NCBI GenBank assembly: GCA_017311185.1
Contig: JAESUZ010002871.1
Location: 2,108,001-2,172,000, forward strand
DNA from: Proteles cristata cristata
Taxonomy: Eukaryota; Chordata; Mammalia; Carnivora; Hyaenidae
Direction of reading: 5' to 3'
DNA length: 64,000 nt
The translations under genes and the position numbers were made by a program. Below, piece by piece: positions 23,501-36,600 of this stretch. The stretch's first letter is position 1. Every line of letters begins with the position of its first letter. The notes below the pieces were generated by a model that was not told the origin of the DNA, did no database searches, and saw only the letters and a list, made by a program, of their open reading frames with translations.

Positions 23501-24390
23501 AATGTTGACAAGATTTGAAAGCTTAAAAACAAAAACTTATTGGAAAGCAGGAACCACACAGCAAGCATATAACCCATAGCGATTGCTTTTTGAATCTATA
23601 TAATAAATTCAAAACAAAGAGCTTTGTGTGCCTCTTCATGCAGAGCTATCAACAGAGGTGTGAAAATAAGTTCCTTTAGAGATAATTTAATCAACTGAGG
23701 AGGAAAAGTTTGCCCACTCCTTCAGGAGTATGAGAGAGCTGAGAGAAAAGCCACAAAGTGTGAAACTTTCTTCTGATAACCGATTGATCTGATCCCAAGA
23801 GAACACTTTAGACAGAAAGAAGGAGAGTGGACCCACACCAACCATGTGTTAAGAGGACCCCAAAGTCAAGCTACTCAGCCTTTCAAAGAGCAGTTCTCTC
23901 TAAGAAGTGGATCTGTGGGTTGGGGGTTTGTTTCTAAGCATCTCTATCGTGTTTGATTTTCAGAATTGTGTACATGATTACTTTTCTACCAAACAAAAAG
24001 TTTCAACTTATAAAGAAGTAACATGATCTTCAGATCACACATGTGATCAATCATATCTTACGGCCCAAATATCCGGTCAGTCAATAGGACAAATATGTGA
24101 CATCAGACTTAGATAATTGGAAAAACTATGGTCACAAACTATGGCCACATTATATTTTGATTATCTTAAAATTATCAAACTTAGAAACCAGGTCCAGTAA
24201 GAGCTATGCGATGTAATAATATCTGATCACTGGAAGTTTAAAAATCAGTATATTTTATAATTTAAAAAAATCAATCTGATAACTGAAAACTGAACCACAA
24301 TTTATTTTTTATAACCTGAAATTAATTTTGCTTTGGGAATCTAACTAACAAACTTGATCATAATTACCTAGACCTTTAAAAAAAATGTCA
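23501..24390. other. Intergenic, nothing recognised
   Basis: Unique-looking AT-rich DNA between an L1 piece and a SINE. Confidence 0.5.
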
Positions 24391-24598
24391 GGGGCATCTG
24401 GGTGTCTTAGTCGGTTAAGCGTCCGACTTAGGTCAGGTCATGATCTCACAGTTTGTGAGTTTGAGCCCCGCATCTGGCTCTGTGCTAACAGCTCAGAGCC
24501 TGGAGCCTGCTTCGGATTCTGTGTCTCCTCTGTCTGCCCTTCCCCACTTGTGCTCTGTCTCTCAAAAATAAGTAAATGTAATAAAAAAAATTTTTTTT
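24391..24598 (+). mobile_element. CAN-SINE
   Basis: Head GGGGCATCTGGGTGTCTTAG, with a short deletion in CGACTTAGGTCAGGTC; ends in an A/T run. Confidence 0.9.
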
Positions 24599-26100
24599 AA
24601 TGTTGATAGGGCTCTTCTGATATATGAAAGCAATACAAGCCACTGTACATAATTTGAAAGATAAAGAAAAATAGAAATTAGAAAATAAAATGTTCATAAT
24701 TTGTTCAACTTCAGAAATAATCACTATATACATTCTGATGTATTTTTTTCCAGATGCTTTTTTTCCCTATGCTTATACAAATATTTTGTTTCAAAAGCAG
24801 AATTATGTCATATAAAGTTCATTTATCCTTAACATTGCTTCATGACCAAGACCTCCTTTCAGCGAATATTCTTGGGAAATGTAATATAAGTAGTTGTATA
24901 GAACTCTTCATACAAATTTGCCAGATTGTATTTAACTGGTCTGCAAAGTTTAAAGTAGTAAGGAAAAGCTACATATCTTAGAATATTAACTAAACTCAAA
25001 CCATCTTTTCCTCAAAGTATTCTCTTCAACTTTAAACTACATATTTTGCCTAATCAAATAGGTCTCCAATAATTGTGTGCTAAGAGTTACTGAATGCAAC
25101 CTCGTGATATCCAAGTTCTGTTTTAAAAGGTAGTTTGTTATTCAAATTTGGATACAACTTGCTGTAACAATTGAATGGTTTGCACACACAGTTTTGGTCT
25201 CTATGCTCCATAGTGAAAACCAAATGTCAATGTGCTTCCTCCTTATAAATAACCAATGACATGGGTGACCTAAAAATAGAGTTCTTGTTGGCAAAGACAG
25301 GTTAATGACAGCCAGCTTGGAATCCTGTTATGTAGTACAGCTATTTTAGTGCCACCGTGTAGCTAGACTTGTCAATCTTCTCTGGCCTTGAGCACATATT
25401 TTAGATCTAGATGCCCCAACTAAGGAATCATAGCTAAGGAATATGTAGTTTACTGGTGAAGAATTGATTATATTATTTCTAATTAGATCAGAAGGGAATC
25501 TTAATTCGGCGTTTTTATGTATAGGAGCATGAAAAGGTAAAGCATGATTTCAAATTCACAAAGGGTGGGGCACCTGGGTGGCTCTGTTGGTTAAGCATCT
25601 GACACTTGATTTTTGCAAAAGTCACGGTCTCATGGTTTGTGGGTTTGAGCCCCATGTCCAGACTCTGCACTGTCAGCATAAAGCCTGCTTGGGGTTCTCT
25701 CTCTCCCTTACACTCTGCTCCCACCCCTCAAAAATAGATAAATAAACATTTTTAAAAAGTAAAATAAAAATCACTAGGGGTAGTAGGACAAGGGAAAGGA
25801 AGAAGAAATTATGGTGTGAACAGTTAAACAAAACTACTGTCCAGTTTGGGAGTGTAATTGTAATGGGATATAAGTAAAAATTGTTCAGGATATTTAAAAG
25901 ATAATGGTTATAGTTGTTTAAAGCAGAAAATAAGGAAGAATGATAACAGTATCAAAGTTAATGATCTTATAGTCCTTGGCCTTATTTTAAGAAACTTATA
26001 AGCACAGCTGGAAATTTCTAGTATTCAATCTAGATAACTAGATAACTTCCATTGGCCATCCTTTTCTGGCAGGAGGGATAATTCAGTCATTTAATTTTTT
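24599..26100. other. Intergenic; one SINE
   Basis: No gene or other repeat recognised around the SINE at 25568. Confidence 0.5.
25568..25770 (+). mobile_element. CAN-SINE
   Basis: Head GGGGCACCTGGGTGGCTCTG; the body has the GACACTTGATTTTTG variant and ends in AAATAAACATTTTTAAAAAG. Confidence 0.88.
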
Positions 26101-26205
26101 TAAGATTTTATTTTAAGTAATCTCTATACCCAATGTGGGGCTCAAACTTAGAACGCTGAAATTAAGAGTCACATGCTCTATCAACTGAGCCAGACAGGCA
26201 CCCCT
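26101..26205 (-). mobile_element. Short CAN-SINE
   Basis: Compact subfamily: TAATCTCTATACCCAATGTG then CTCTATCAACTGAGCCAG; flanked by TTAATTTTTTT-like direct repeats. Confidence 0.8.
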
Positions 26206-26529
26206 AATTTTTTTTTAAAGCAGAATACTGGAAGCACAAATATTCAGATTAACAGATGGCAGACTTCTCACAGCAGAAGCAATAAAAAGACTACAATTCT
26301 TCTCACCAGAAATGTATTTAGTTACAATTCAGTCTTGCAGTCTTTTTTCCCCCAAGTACATTTCATTACAGAATTTTTCTCTATCCTTGTCAAGTTTCTG
26401 GTCCGTGTGGAAAATCTCAACACATATGAAAACCATTTATGTTCTTTTTATCCAATTACCATAATACTGGGAATATGTGGTTCAAAACTTGGGACTAGAA
26501 ATTCTCATACTGTTTCTTCTAGATTCTAG

Positions 26530-26757
26530 TCTCTCTTTAGGAATACTTCCCTGACTTCACTTCTACTCCCCCATTCCAACCCGCCAGGCAGAACTAGGCA
26601 GAACTCTGCAGGGTTCCCATAGCACATGACAGAAAACATCCATTATACCTTTTATTGCACAGTATTATAGCTGTTTACATACGGGTTGCTTTTGAGGACA
26701 GCATTTTTGTCATGGTTGCACACCCACCTCTTAGACTAGTGCATAGAATATGCCAAC
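26530..26757 (+). mobile_element. L2 3'-end fragment
   Basis: AATACTTCCCTGACTTCAC, GGGTTCCCATAGCAC, ACATCCATTATACCTTTTAT, TTGCACAGTATTATAGCTG and AGTGCATAGAATATG occur in the L2 order. Confidence 0.6.
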
Positions 26758-28427
26758 AGAAATTATAGTCTGGAGGCTATAAGGAGAAAATTGTTTCTAG
26801 GGGAAGTATGGGCAGTTCTGAAACACACGGTATGGTTTCTGCTAAAGATGTTAACTTGTGGTTGATACTGGAACAGAGCCAGGTACTGTAGCAATTATTC
26901 CATGTATTCCTAGGAACCTCGACCCTCCATTTCTTTTAATCTCTTCACTCCCAGAATAACTGCTGTTTATTTCTAGCAATAGACATACTGCTGACTGATC
27001 CTCCCTTCTTCCAAGGAGACCATAATTGGCTCAGCAAAGGAAACAGGCTCTAAAGAAACTTTAGAGGCTGTCAAGATAGGTGGAGGTACAGGTGTGACTC
27101 ACCATGGCAACCTTCTCCATCACTAAAGGATTGAGTCAGATTTTTCAGAGTACAGACAAGGGCCTTGAAAGAGTTCCTTGGAAATCAGAGCATTTAAGAA
27201 GTGGGTGTTCTTGGGGTGTCTGCCTGGCTCAGTCGGCTGAGTGTCAGACTTCTGCTCAGGTCATGATCTCACAGGTCATAAGTTGAAGCCCCACTTCAGG
27301 CTCTGTGCTGACAGTTCAGAGCCTGGAGCCTGATTCAGATTCTGTGTCTCCCTCTCTCTCTGCCCCTCCCCTGCTTGTGCTGCCTCTCTTTCTCAAAAAT
27401 AAACATTAAAAAATTGGGTTTTCTTGTCACACTCATTAGAGTAGATCTAGACCTGAAGGAGGTAAAATCCTTGAAATCACTGTCAGCCTCTTTCCTGTCT
27501 CTTTAGATGCACATTTGTAGAAATGGCATGGAGTCTGGGATACCAGAATTATTACTACTACTGCTGTAGCTGCTACTGCAATCATAGTTCTTAGAATCAC
27601 AAGGCAGCTCATGTGCCCCACTGTACTAGAAATGGATGATTTTGTCTTCCTGAGAACATACCTACCTTATATGACCAAAGGTGTATTTCCACTCTGCCCA
27701 GCAAAGACAAGCTTAGAGTAGCCAGCACCTGAGAGCTTTTAAGATTCACAGACCTCAACTTTAAATAATCAGAATCAGCCCCAGTACCTCTAAGGGGTTA
27801 AGGATCCAGGGCATCAGAGGAGATTTGAGCATTATTTAAGGAACAGGAGGACCCTGAAATTATGGAAAGAATAATGAGTCTGGGAGCAGTTTTCAGTTTT
27901 GACTTGTTCATTTATTTACTAAGTGTGTTTTAATCTCTCCTTATATAAGTTGGGATAGCCAAATTCCCCTCCCAATGCCTTGCTAGAGCAGGCAAAAGAT
28001 GTGATCAGATAATACAAGGGAAATTGAGGAGTTAAACTGCATGGAAATGTAAGGTACATTCCTGTTAGGAGGACTTCCCCTTAGCTCCGAGATGACTGCC
28101 ACTTTTTGTGAGCACTTGGATGAGTGACTTATCCTCTCCAGAGGTCTGTACCCTGAAGCATAATTGAATTAACTTCCGGGCCATTCCAGTTCTATCTTTA
28201 CATGGCTCAAAATTGCTTTTATCCTCTCATATTTGGAAAAACTCCATCCTCCAACCCCTTGCTGCATTTCCTGCCTTTCATCATTCCAACAGCTCAGAAT
28301 CTCAGTGCCTCCAGAACAGCACGCGGGTATACACACTTCAAATTTCCCCTTACAGTGACCACGGCAGCAGAGAGAGCGGCTAAGCCATGTAGTTAGAATG
28401 CTTTGAAAAGATAAAAGCCCATTAAAT
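26758..28427. other. Intergenic; one SINE and a possible degraded MER5-like patch
   Basis: At 27723-27830, AGCACCTGAGAGCTTTTAAG and AATCAGAATCAGCCCCAGTA are faintly MER5-like. Nothing else supported. Confidence 0.4.
27213..27413 (+). mobile_element. CAN-SINE
   Basis: Flanks GTGGGTGTTCTTG (27201) and TTGGGTTTTCTTG (27414) form an imperfect target duplication. Confidence 0.9.
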
Positions 28428-28440
28428 ATGAAAGATTATT

Positions 28441-28647
28441 GGGTCACCTGGGTGGCTCAGTCAGTGAAGCATCTGACTTCAGCTCGGGTCATGATCGCAC
28501 AGTTTGTGGGTTCGAACCCCGCGTCTGAACCGTCGGGTCAGAGCCTGGAGCCTGCTTTGGATTCTGTGTCTCCCTCTCTCTGCCCCTCTGCCTCTCACGC
28601 TCTGTCTCTCTCTCAAATATAAGTAAACATTAAAAAAATTATTTTTA
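28441..28647 (+). mobile_element. CAN-SINE
   Basis: Perfect 13-bp target duplication ATGAAAGATTATT (28428-28440 and 28648-28660). Confidence 0.93.
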
Positions 28648-28900
28648 ATGAAAGATTATTATGTAGAAGCCAAGGGTCCAAGAATAAAAAGCAACTAAGA
28701 ACCATGAAAGGCCATTTTTAATGATTTCATAGTATAAATTCTGTGCATGGTTGCAGGATAAAACTCTAAACAGAATGCAAATACCCCAAGATATTTACCA
28801 TTCTAAATTAATCCCTGCATGTACAATAGTCACCTGCCAGGATTTTCCTCTCTCAAAATGGGTTAACTGAAGAAGAACTATTAAAATTTTGTGAAATCTG

Positions 28901-29002
28901 GGAATGCCTGGCTGCCTCAGTCAGTAGAGTATGTGACTCTTGATATCAGGGTTTTGAGTTTGATTCCCATGTTGGGTGCAGGGATTTAAAAACTAAAACA
29001 AA
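28901..29002 (+). mobile_element. Short CAN-SINE, left member of a tandem pair
   Basis: GGAATGCCTGGCTGCCTCAG through AACTAAAACAAA; the next SINE begins in its A-rich tail. Confidence 0.78.
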
Positions 29003-29205
29003 GGACCCCCTGGCTGGCTCAGTCGGTTAAGCATTCAACTTCGGCTCAGGTCATGGTTCATGGCTCTGTGCTGACAGCTAGCTCAGAGCCTGGAGCCTGC
29101 TTCAGATTCTGTGTCTCCCTCTCTCTGACCCTCCCCTGCTCACATGGTCTCTCTCTCTCTCTCAGAAGTAAATAAAAATAAATAAATAAATAAAAAATAA
29201 AACAG
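29003..29205 (+). mobile_element. CAN-SINE, right member of a tandem pair
   Basis: The body has a deletion after GGTCATGGTTCATGGCTCTG, losing the GATCTC...CGTCGGG segment. The tail is a run of AAAT units (29166-29200). Confidence 0.85.
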
Positions 29206-30099
29206 AGTGGCTAATTTTTTTTTAATTTTTAAAAATTAAAAAATAAAAACATTGTAAAATGTGTTCTTAGCCATCTTTATCACTGATCAATCAGCAATTT
29301 CAGTGTATGCAAAGATTACCCAACAGCCAAATGAACATGTGCCACAACCTGCCCAATTAAATTTTAATATTAATTAGCATTCTTAGTACAACCAACAAAA
29401 TAAAGACAAATGAAATGTTTCCCTTATATTTCCAAAAAGTTAGTCTACTCTTCCATTTCACATTTTTGCTAATCTAAAAGTTTAATCACATTAATACAAT
29501 ACGATAACTTAAAAAACATTACAATAAACTTGCTTTAGGTGTGCCATATTAAATAATTTCTCAAGGCATGGTTTCTGTCTGCCTTATAGTGCACAAATTG
29601 GAGGATGATACTAGAGGGGAAGTTAAGTCTAGAATTCTCTGTTCAAAGGCTCTGCCAAAAAGATCAGCATGTCACTATCACTTTGGGTGAATCTGTACCA
29701 GATCAATAATTTATTCCTGAGTCACTGATACTGTCAGTTCTTTTGTCTTATTATTCATTTCAAGGAGTAAAAAGTAAGATTATCCTAAACACTAATATAA
29801 AAGTGAATTATAGTCTTTTAGGAGAAGTTTTCAAAACACAGAAAAAATAAAAATAAAAAGACAGTAAACAATCTGTCCTCTTAGGTGATACTATCCAAGA
29901 TAAACCAGCCTGATATCATCATCACTTTCTTGATTTCACCTTCTAATCTCTTTGTCTCCTGCCAGATCCTATTTCTCAGGGTTTCTTTGCTTACCAAACA
30001 CTAGTATTGTCCTCCAAACATCCTTAAATCAAGCACAAAAAATAATAGCACAAAATACACTAGTTGCTCATTAAATACCTCCCATGTCACAAGTACTAT
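29206..30099. other. Intergenic, nothing recognised
   Basis: A/T-rich, with homopolymer runs around 29212-29250. Confidence 0.5.
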
Positions 30100-31390
30100 G
30101 TTAGGCGCAAGCTCTCCTCTGCCTTGAAGAGTTTCATAGTATGTGAAGGAGACAGATGGAGTTTACAAAAATGATTATCATAATGCCATAAATGCTGCAA
30201 TAGAGGTATGTACTATGAAAGCACAGGAATGGAGTATCCATGTAGATGGTTAGGGCAAAAAGACTTCATAAAAGAATTAATTTTGAGGTTTTAGGGGAAG
30301 TGGAAAGAAAATTTTCCAGGTAAAAGGAATTTCTCAGACCATGGAGGTCTGAGAAAGCATAGCATATATTTTAGAAATCACAATGGGTTTCAAGGCTAGA
30401 AGAGTAACAGCAGAGCAGAAGGTAGGGCTGGTAAGGCAAAGGCATGATTTGGAGGGTCTTGAACGTCTTGCTAAAATGTTTAGACTTTCTCCAAAACTTA
30501 ATGGAAGGCCACTGGTGGATTTTAAGTGGGAGAATGGCAAAAATACAGGATGGATTAGATGAAGACAAGACTAGAAGTCATTGAATCAGCTATTTCAATA
30601 TAACTTAGTAAATACTGTTAAAGGAATTAAGGGATGGACTGAGGGAGGAGAGAAGGAAAGAATGGAGACTGACAGTAAAAAGTAGAAGGAGGGGAACAAT
30701 TTCCAAGATATTTAGTAGGGAGCCTCAATAGAAATTGGTAGCTTATCAGACAGAAGGGATAGAAGGTAGGAGTCTGATATGACTGCCAGTTTTTTGGCCT
30801 GGGAACCTGAAAGGCAGAGGTGCAATTCAGAGGTATTATTTCTTTTTATGTTTATTTATTTTGATAGAGAGAGAGAGAGAGAACAAGTGGGGGAAGGGCA
30901 GAGAGAGAGAAGGAGAAAGAGAATCCCAAGCAGGCTCTACACTGTCAGCACAGCTCAGTGCAGGGCTGGATCCCATGAACCACAAGATCATGACCTGAGC
31001 TGCAACCAAGAGTCAGATGCTTAACTGACTGAGTCACCCACGCACAGCTCACTGGTATTAAAACCAAAATGAACAGCTCTCATGAAGGAAGGAAAGAGAT
31101 TACTGACTCAGCTTTGACCATGTTGAGTATGAGGTACCTGGGGTTTATCCCATGGAAATATATATCTGGAACGCAAGAGATCTGGAACTCAAGAGAGAAG
31201 TCTTTCCTGAAGCACATTTTAGAGTTATTTGGATGAATGTTTGGAAGGTGAGACCAAAGAAGTCCTCCAAATGGCTGTGAGCCCGTAAACTGGAAGAGAA
31301 TGGCAGAGAAGAAATAAATATTCTTAAGTATACCAACCAACACACAGTAGAGGGAGACAAGCCATCTCAGAAGCCCCCAAAGAAGTAGGT
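30100..31390 (-). mobile_element. Long L2 fragment, reverse orientation, split by a SINE
   Basis: On the + strand it follows the antisense of the L2 3' half: GGAGGGTCTTGAACGTCTTG, GGAAGGCCACTGGTGGATTT, then GCTTTGACCATGTTGAGTAT, GAGGTACCTGGGG and GATCTGGAACTCAAGAGAG. The SINE at 30841-31046 interrupts it. At over 1 kb it is unusually long for this old family. Confidence 0.7.
30841..31046 (-). mobile_element. CAN-SINE inserted in an L2
   Basis: It interrupts the long reversed L2. The terminal duplication is poorly preserved (GGTATT on both sides). Confidence 0.85.
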
Positions 31391-31426
31391 GAAGGCAGAG
31401 TTTCAAGAAGGAAATAAAGATAAAGA

Positions 31427-31530
31427 ATGAGTTTCCTCATCTGGCAAGGAGGTTGTCAGATAATGCTCATAAAGGGTCTATCACAAAGCCTGCATGTAGT
31501 AAGTACTAAATAAATACTGTAGGATGACTA
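31427..31530 (+). mobile_element. MIR 3' part
   Basis: TGAGTTTCCTCATCTGGCAA begins the match, and ATGTAGTAAGTACTAAATAA closes it. Confidence 0.6.
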
Positions 31531-32026
31531 GCTTTGAGCAGGACATATTCAAGCAGTAGGACTCTATGGCAGTGCAGAGGATAGATAACTTTGCTCACTT
31601 TGTTCCTCTTCTTAGTAGAAAGAACACAAGAGAGATGAGTCATTAGTATTCACAATGTCTATTAATGGGGAATTAACTAGTACAATTTCATCAAAATCAA
31701 TTCATATTTACAAATAATACGAGTGAAGAAAAATATCTTGTAACTCCCTTGTAACAAACTTTTAAAGCCATTCCAAACTAATTAAAAGGATCTGATGACA
31801 CGTGTAAAACAGCAGAGACAAATGGAGTTATGTGGAGAAGCAATAGCGGATAAAGCTATTCAACAGAATTCCGTTTCCATCACTACTATTATTTTAATTT
31901 TTTGTGGTTGCCTAGAGAATATTACTAGAAGTTTTTGGTTGGTAGAATGTAGTTAGTATGCTGTAGTATAAGAAGGTTTGGCCTAAGATGGGAATTTTGA
32001 GTATCTTCTGACTCTAGCTTGTGTTT

Positions 32027-32243
32027 CTTTTTTTTTTTTTTTAATGTTTATTATTTATTTTTGAGAGACAGAGAGAGGGTACAAGTGGCGGAGGGTCAGA
32101 AAGAGAAGGAGACATAGAATCCCAAGTAGGCTCCAGGCTCTGAGCTTTCAGCACAGAACCCAATGGGAGCTCAAACCCACAAACTGAGAGATCATGACTG
32201 AGCCCAAGTCAGACACTTAACTGACTGAGCCACTAAGGAGCTC
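32027..32243 (-). mobile_element. CAN-SINE
   Basis: Flanks CTGACTCTAGCTT (32008) and CTGGCTCTAGTTT (32244). The head is damaged (CACTAAGGAGCTCC). Confidence 0.87.
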
Positions 32244-32985
32244 CCTGGCTCTAGTTTTTAACTGTGAACTTCAACAATTCCTTGACTTCTTGGGGCCATT
32301 TTTCTTGAGCTGCTCCCTTAGTAAAAAGAGACTTGGGAGATTGTTCTGGCCAATGTCTATCTATTCTGGAGAAATCTGCAGAAGTTCTTAGAGGCATTCA
32401 CAAGATGACACCTGGCTCAACCTTCCTATTTCAGAATGCATTTACAGAAAATGTTATAAGGATCCTCAAAGTATTTTTCTGGTTTTTTTCCTTTTTAAAT
32501 TTTTATTTAAATTTAGTTGGTTAACATATCCATCACATCTTTCAAAACAGTGAATTTACTTTACACAATGAATATTAAATAAAAGGAAAAAAGCTTAAAT
32601 AGCAATGGCAAGTATTATAATCATTGGTCTGTACGTTTGTTGTAGACATAATTTTCCTCACTATCATCTGTTGTAAACAACATTTTCTGTTTCCTTTTGA
32701 ACTCTATGGAAGTGTGCTACAGTAAGTCTAAATTGTCCTGGCAGGTGCACACTAATGTAGCAACACAAATATGTTCATATATTTGTAAAACCACAATCAT
32801 AGTTCTTATTTAAAGCTTACTGAAGGAAGCTGAGACACAGTATAAAAAGTTTCTTTTTTCCTGATGACAGCAACCCAGGATGGACAGACCAAGAATAAAT
32901 AATATTGTAAAAGATCATGGAGTAGCCTCATTCACGAAAGACTAAAGAGAGTACTCACAGTAATGCTTTTTATAACTTATTTCTT

Positions 32986-33191
32986 CTTTTTTTTTTAAGT
33001 TTATTTATTTTTGAGACAGAGAGAGAGTCTGCAAGTGGAGGAGGGGCAGAGAGAGACAGAGGGAGAGAGAATCCCAAGTAGACTCAGCACTGTCAGCATG
33101 AAGCCCAATGCTGGACTCAAACCCACGAACCATGAGATCATGACCTGAGCGGAAGTTGGTCACTTAACCAACTGAGCAGCCCAGGTGCCCC
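32986..33191 (-). mobile_element. CAN-SINE
   Basis: Flanks ATAACTTATTTC (32971) and ACAACTAATTTCC (33192) suggest the target duplication. Confidence 0.88.
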
Positions 33192-33634
33192 TACAACTAA
33201 TTTCCATAGTTTTCATTTGTTACAGCAGTGTTTCTTAATAAAACAATTACTAGAAAATGAAAATGTTTAAATACTTAAAAAAACAAATCTAATTTTAAAA
33301 ATGAAATTTTATTGGCATAAAATTAGCCTATCAATTGCTATAAAAGTTTTTAAATGCTTGCTCTTAATTTCTATAGTCATCTCTTCGATACTTGGCACCA
33401 GTTCACAAACTACACCTGCAGTAGCACTGGCCTAGAGGACAATTTCTCTTGAAATATTCAGGAGAACAAGATGTGGGTTTTTAGTAATTTGCTACATAAT
33501 CATATTTTATGATTCACTCTTAATAAATTCATCAAAGATGACATATAAACCCAGAATGCAAATTCATTTGCAATGGGATAATTCCTTCTGGAATTAGAGT
33601 ATGTGGGAATCCAAGTCACAATTAAAAGTTTGTT

Positions 33635-33742
33635 GAGAGGCACCTGGCTTGCTCAGTTGGAAAAACATGCAACTCTTGATCTCAGAGTCATGAGTTCTCG
33701 CTCCATGTTGGATACAGAAATTACTAAGAAATAAATAAAAAT
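33635..33742 (+). mobile_element. Short CAN-SINE
   Basis: Perfect 11-bp target duplication AAAAGTTTGTT (33624-33634 and 33743-33753). Confidence 0.85.
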
Positions 33743-33849
33743 AAAAGTTTGTTTATCAAAGAACCAGAACATAAAAGAGTAAATAACCTTAAAGGGATAT
33801 TTCAAGACAAGGACAGCAGCTTGGCAGAGTGGTGGAGATAGGGACTCTT

Positions 33850-34050
33850 GCATTCAAGCCACTGGGATTTAAATCCCAATTGTATCATATAATACTTGCA
33901 TGACCTTAAACTTTGTGAGGCTCTGTGTCCTGATTTTTATAATGGAGATAATATTAATGTAGAGAGATTTATAAAAGGATTGAAACAGTGCTTAATGCAG
34001 TACCCAGTGCATAGTAAGCATTCAATAAATGTCAGTTGATGTTATTAATA
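33850..34050 (+). mobile_element. MIR, nearly complete
   Basis: CACTGGGATTTAAATCCCAA, TAATGGAGATAATATTAATG, and GCATAGTAAGCATTCAATAA appear in MIR order. Confidence 0.65.
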
Positions 34051-35764
34051 CGATCCTATAAAATACTTATCTCTGCAATAACCAGCATGCTTATAGTGTA
34101 CAGACTCGGTGTTTCTTTCCTAGACAGAGCTGGACAAAACTGACAACCTTCAAATCATTAGACTTTACTCTTCTGAGTATCTAGTCATCATCTTCCTTCT
34201 GTTCCCACAATCTTCCCCTGGACAGATACAAAAAAATTGATTCCGTTTTAGCTTACACATTCCAGTACAGCTTCCCTAAGATTATATTCAAGTCACCTTG
34301 ACTCAAGTTTTAGATGTTTTCAAACGTTAGACCTACATTTATAGGCCATCTTCTGGTTTATGACCACAATATGGTATATAATCACCTTCATTATGATAGT
34401 GTTTCTGTTTTAATTGTCTGACGGCAACCATATTTCCTTTCATTTCAAGTTCCCATGGAGCTTCTCACTGGTTGCGTATTACATTCCCACATCTGATGAC
34501 AAATAAATCTACATTAAAAGGAAATTATAATGAGATTAATTTTCTGGGAACTCAAAACAAGAATGGTTGTGATGTTTTGATAGCTGGAGTCAGCTTAGCC
34601 TCCATTTCTGTTGCAGAGATGACAAGGCTACAGACCTATCAGAACAACATTATCTTGGACAATACCACTTCTACTTCTGAATAGTTATTGTACAATTATG
34701 TTTCAAATTGCTTCTTTGTAAATAACTTTCTAGACGCTTATTTTCTGAAAATATTCCCTGTAATTCTGAAAATATTAAGAATATTGGATGTGATTAAATC
34801 CCTTTAAGCCCTCATTTGCTATCTCCCCTCTTTATAAGAGTAACATTTTTGGAAAGGAATTAGAAAATATAGAAATTTATAAAGAACAAAAATTGTCCAC
34901 CACATCTCTCTGCAAAGAACTTAAATGTCAGCCATAGCTTGGTGAACGTTTTAGTTTATCTTTTTTCTATTTTTTTCTTTTTTCTATTTTTAACTTGTAT
35001 TTTTACATAGTTTAATCATACAACTTATACAACTTGTATTCTATTTCTTTTCATTTAATGTTACCAAGTAAGCATTTTCTCCAAGTTAAAGTCATTAAAG
35101 GATACTTTTAATATCTGAAGAATATGCCAATATGCAGATGTTTCATTATGTATACATCTCAAATGCTATCACCTACTATGGGTTGGTTCCTTTAACAAAT
35201 TTCTATCTCAGAGTCCAATTTTTCTAAGAAGTTCAGTTTTTAAAATGCAAATATGTATTGAGCACAGCTTAGAAAGCAGTAAGGGCACAATAAATTTTAG
35301 CTTTTCTTACTGTTTGATTGTTCTCTGAAAGCCTAAATATACAATTTTTAGGATTTCCCATTCTACTATGGTCCTTAAAATCCTCACAAATAGTCCCCTT
35401 CTCCAAGCATATTTTGAGTATCTTTATTTCTCATAAGCTTCTACTATGTCCTCACAAACATAGTGCTAACGAAAACGATCGTGTGAATTTTGGAACTTTG
35501 GTCAGTGAGCCTCCACAATTCAGCATCATAGCATAAAACAGACTTACAATAATGGACCTATATCCTTGTTGGGATATTAACAAAAAATGTTAGAAGCCAT
35601 GGGGCATGTTTTGATTCGAGTCTTCTCAATTCTATTTCTGTATCTCTGATCTAGCCACTTTTGTCCACTTCTGCAGTCCTGTGATGGTCAACACCATCAT
35701 TGCCCCCCATTTAGCAGGACAGTAACCTCAAGTGTTTGACCGCATGACACTAATTCCATTCTAG
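34051..35764. other. Intergenic, nothing recognised
   Basis: Longest repeat-poor block of the upstream half. No open frame above 75 codons, no exon-like segment found. Confidence 0.5.
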
Positions 35765-35893
35765 GATTCCCTCCAATTCATGCTCCACGAATAGGAAAAA
35801 TTATGTTCTTAAAACATACAGTTCCTGTTATACAGCTGTTGCTCATTGTCCTAAAAATAAAAATCCAAATTCTGACCAAGTGATCTTGTCTCT
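35765..35893 (+). mobile_element. L2 fragment, left piece (split by inverted insertion)
   Basis: The text TTGCTCATTGTCCTAAAAAT then AAAATCCAAATTCTGACCAA matches the L2 3' region. It resumes at 36194 after the 300-bp insertion, with GTGATCT-GTCTCT repeated on both sides. Confidence 0.6.
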
Positions 35894-36194
35894 AAATTTT
35901 CTTTGCAGGCACCTTTAATGATGGTGTTTGCTAGAGTTTTATCCTTGGGCCTCCAGGCCCCATTCTGCATGCTCCTTGGGGTCTTCACCTACCACAGCTT
36001 CGACTCTTGGTCTTCCCTCCCTCCTCGAAACTTCAGGCACTCTGCTGTCTTATGAAGAGCAATGTAAATGTTTTTGACTCCAACATAACTTATATACAGA
36101 CAAAGAAAGAGAAAATAACAAGTGACTAAGCTAAGGATAGAAGTATAAGTTGTAATATGTGCTGTGAAGGAGGGAAGCAGAAGAGCAGGTGGGG
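35891..36194. repeat. Left arm of 304-bp inverted repeat (the inserted copy)
   Basis: The reverse complement of 36437-36740 with six mismatches in 304 bp (98% identity) and no gaps. It interrupts the L2 and is bounded by a 14-bp direct repeat (35880-35893 and 36194-36207, 13 of 14 identical). No poly(A) tract marks either end. Short microhomology (TCT at one end, GGGG at the other) exists between the junctions and the template. Confidence 0.9.
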
Positions 36195-36600
36195 TGATCT
36201 AGTCTCTGCCAGATCTCCAGGCCGACTCCTGTCTTTCTTCCCTTATTGTGCTGCAGTTACTCAGGTCTTTTCCCTCTTCAAGCACCACCAAGCTTTTTCC
36301 ACCTCACTTATTTATTTTGTCATTTCCTCCACCAGCAATATCTCTTCTCCTCTCCTCCTCACCGTGATTCATTCTTGTCATTTAGGTCTGGGTCTCCTGG
36401 AAGATACCGTCGAACTTCCCTGTCTAAAGTCAGCCACCCCCCCTGCTCTTCTGCTTCCCTCCTTCACAGCACATATTACAACTTATACTTCTATTCTTTG
36501 CTTAGTCACTTGTTATTTTCTCTTTCTATGTCTGTATATAAGTTATGTTGGAGTCAAAAACATTTACATTGCTCTTCATAAGACAGCAGAGTGCCTGAAG
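36194..36600 (+). mobile_element. L2 fragment, right piece, reaching the L2 3' end
   Basis: Successive L2 landmarks are present in order: CTGCCAGATCTCCAGG, ACTCAGGTCTTTTCCCTC, TCATTTAGGTCTGGGTCTC, TTCCCTGTCTAAAGTCAG, CACAGCACATATTACAAC and finally AGAGTGCCTG. The last 160 bp belong to the right arm of the inverted repeat. Confidence 0.65.
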
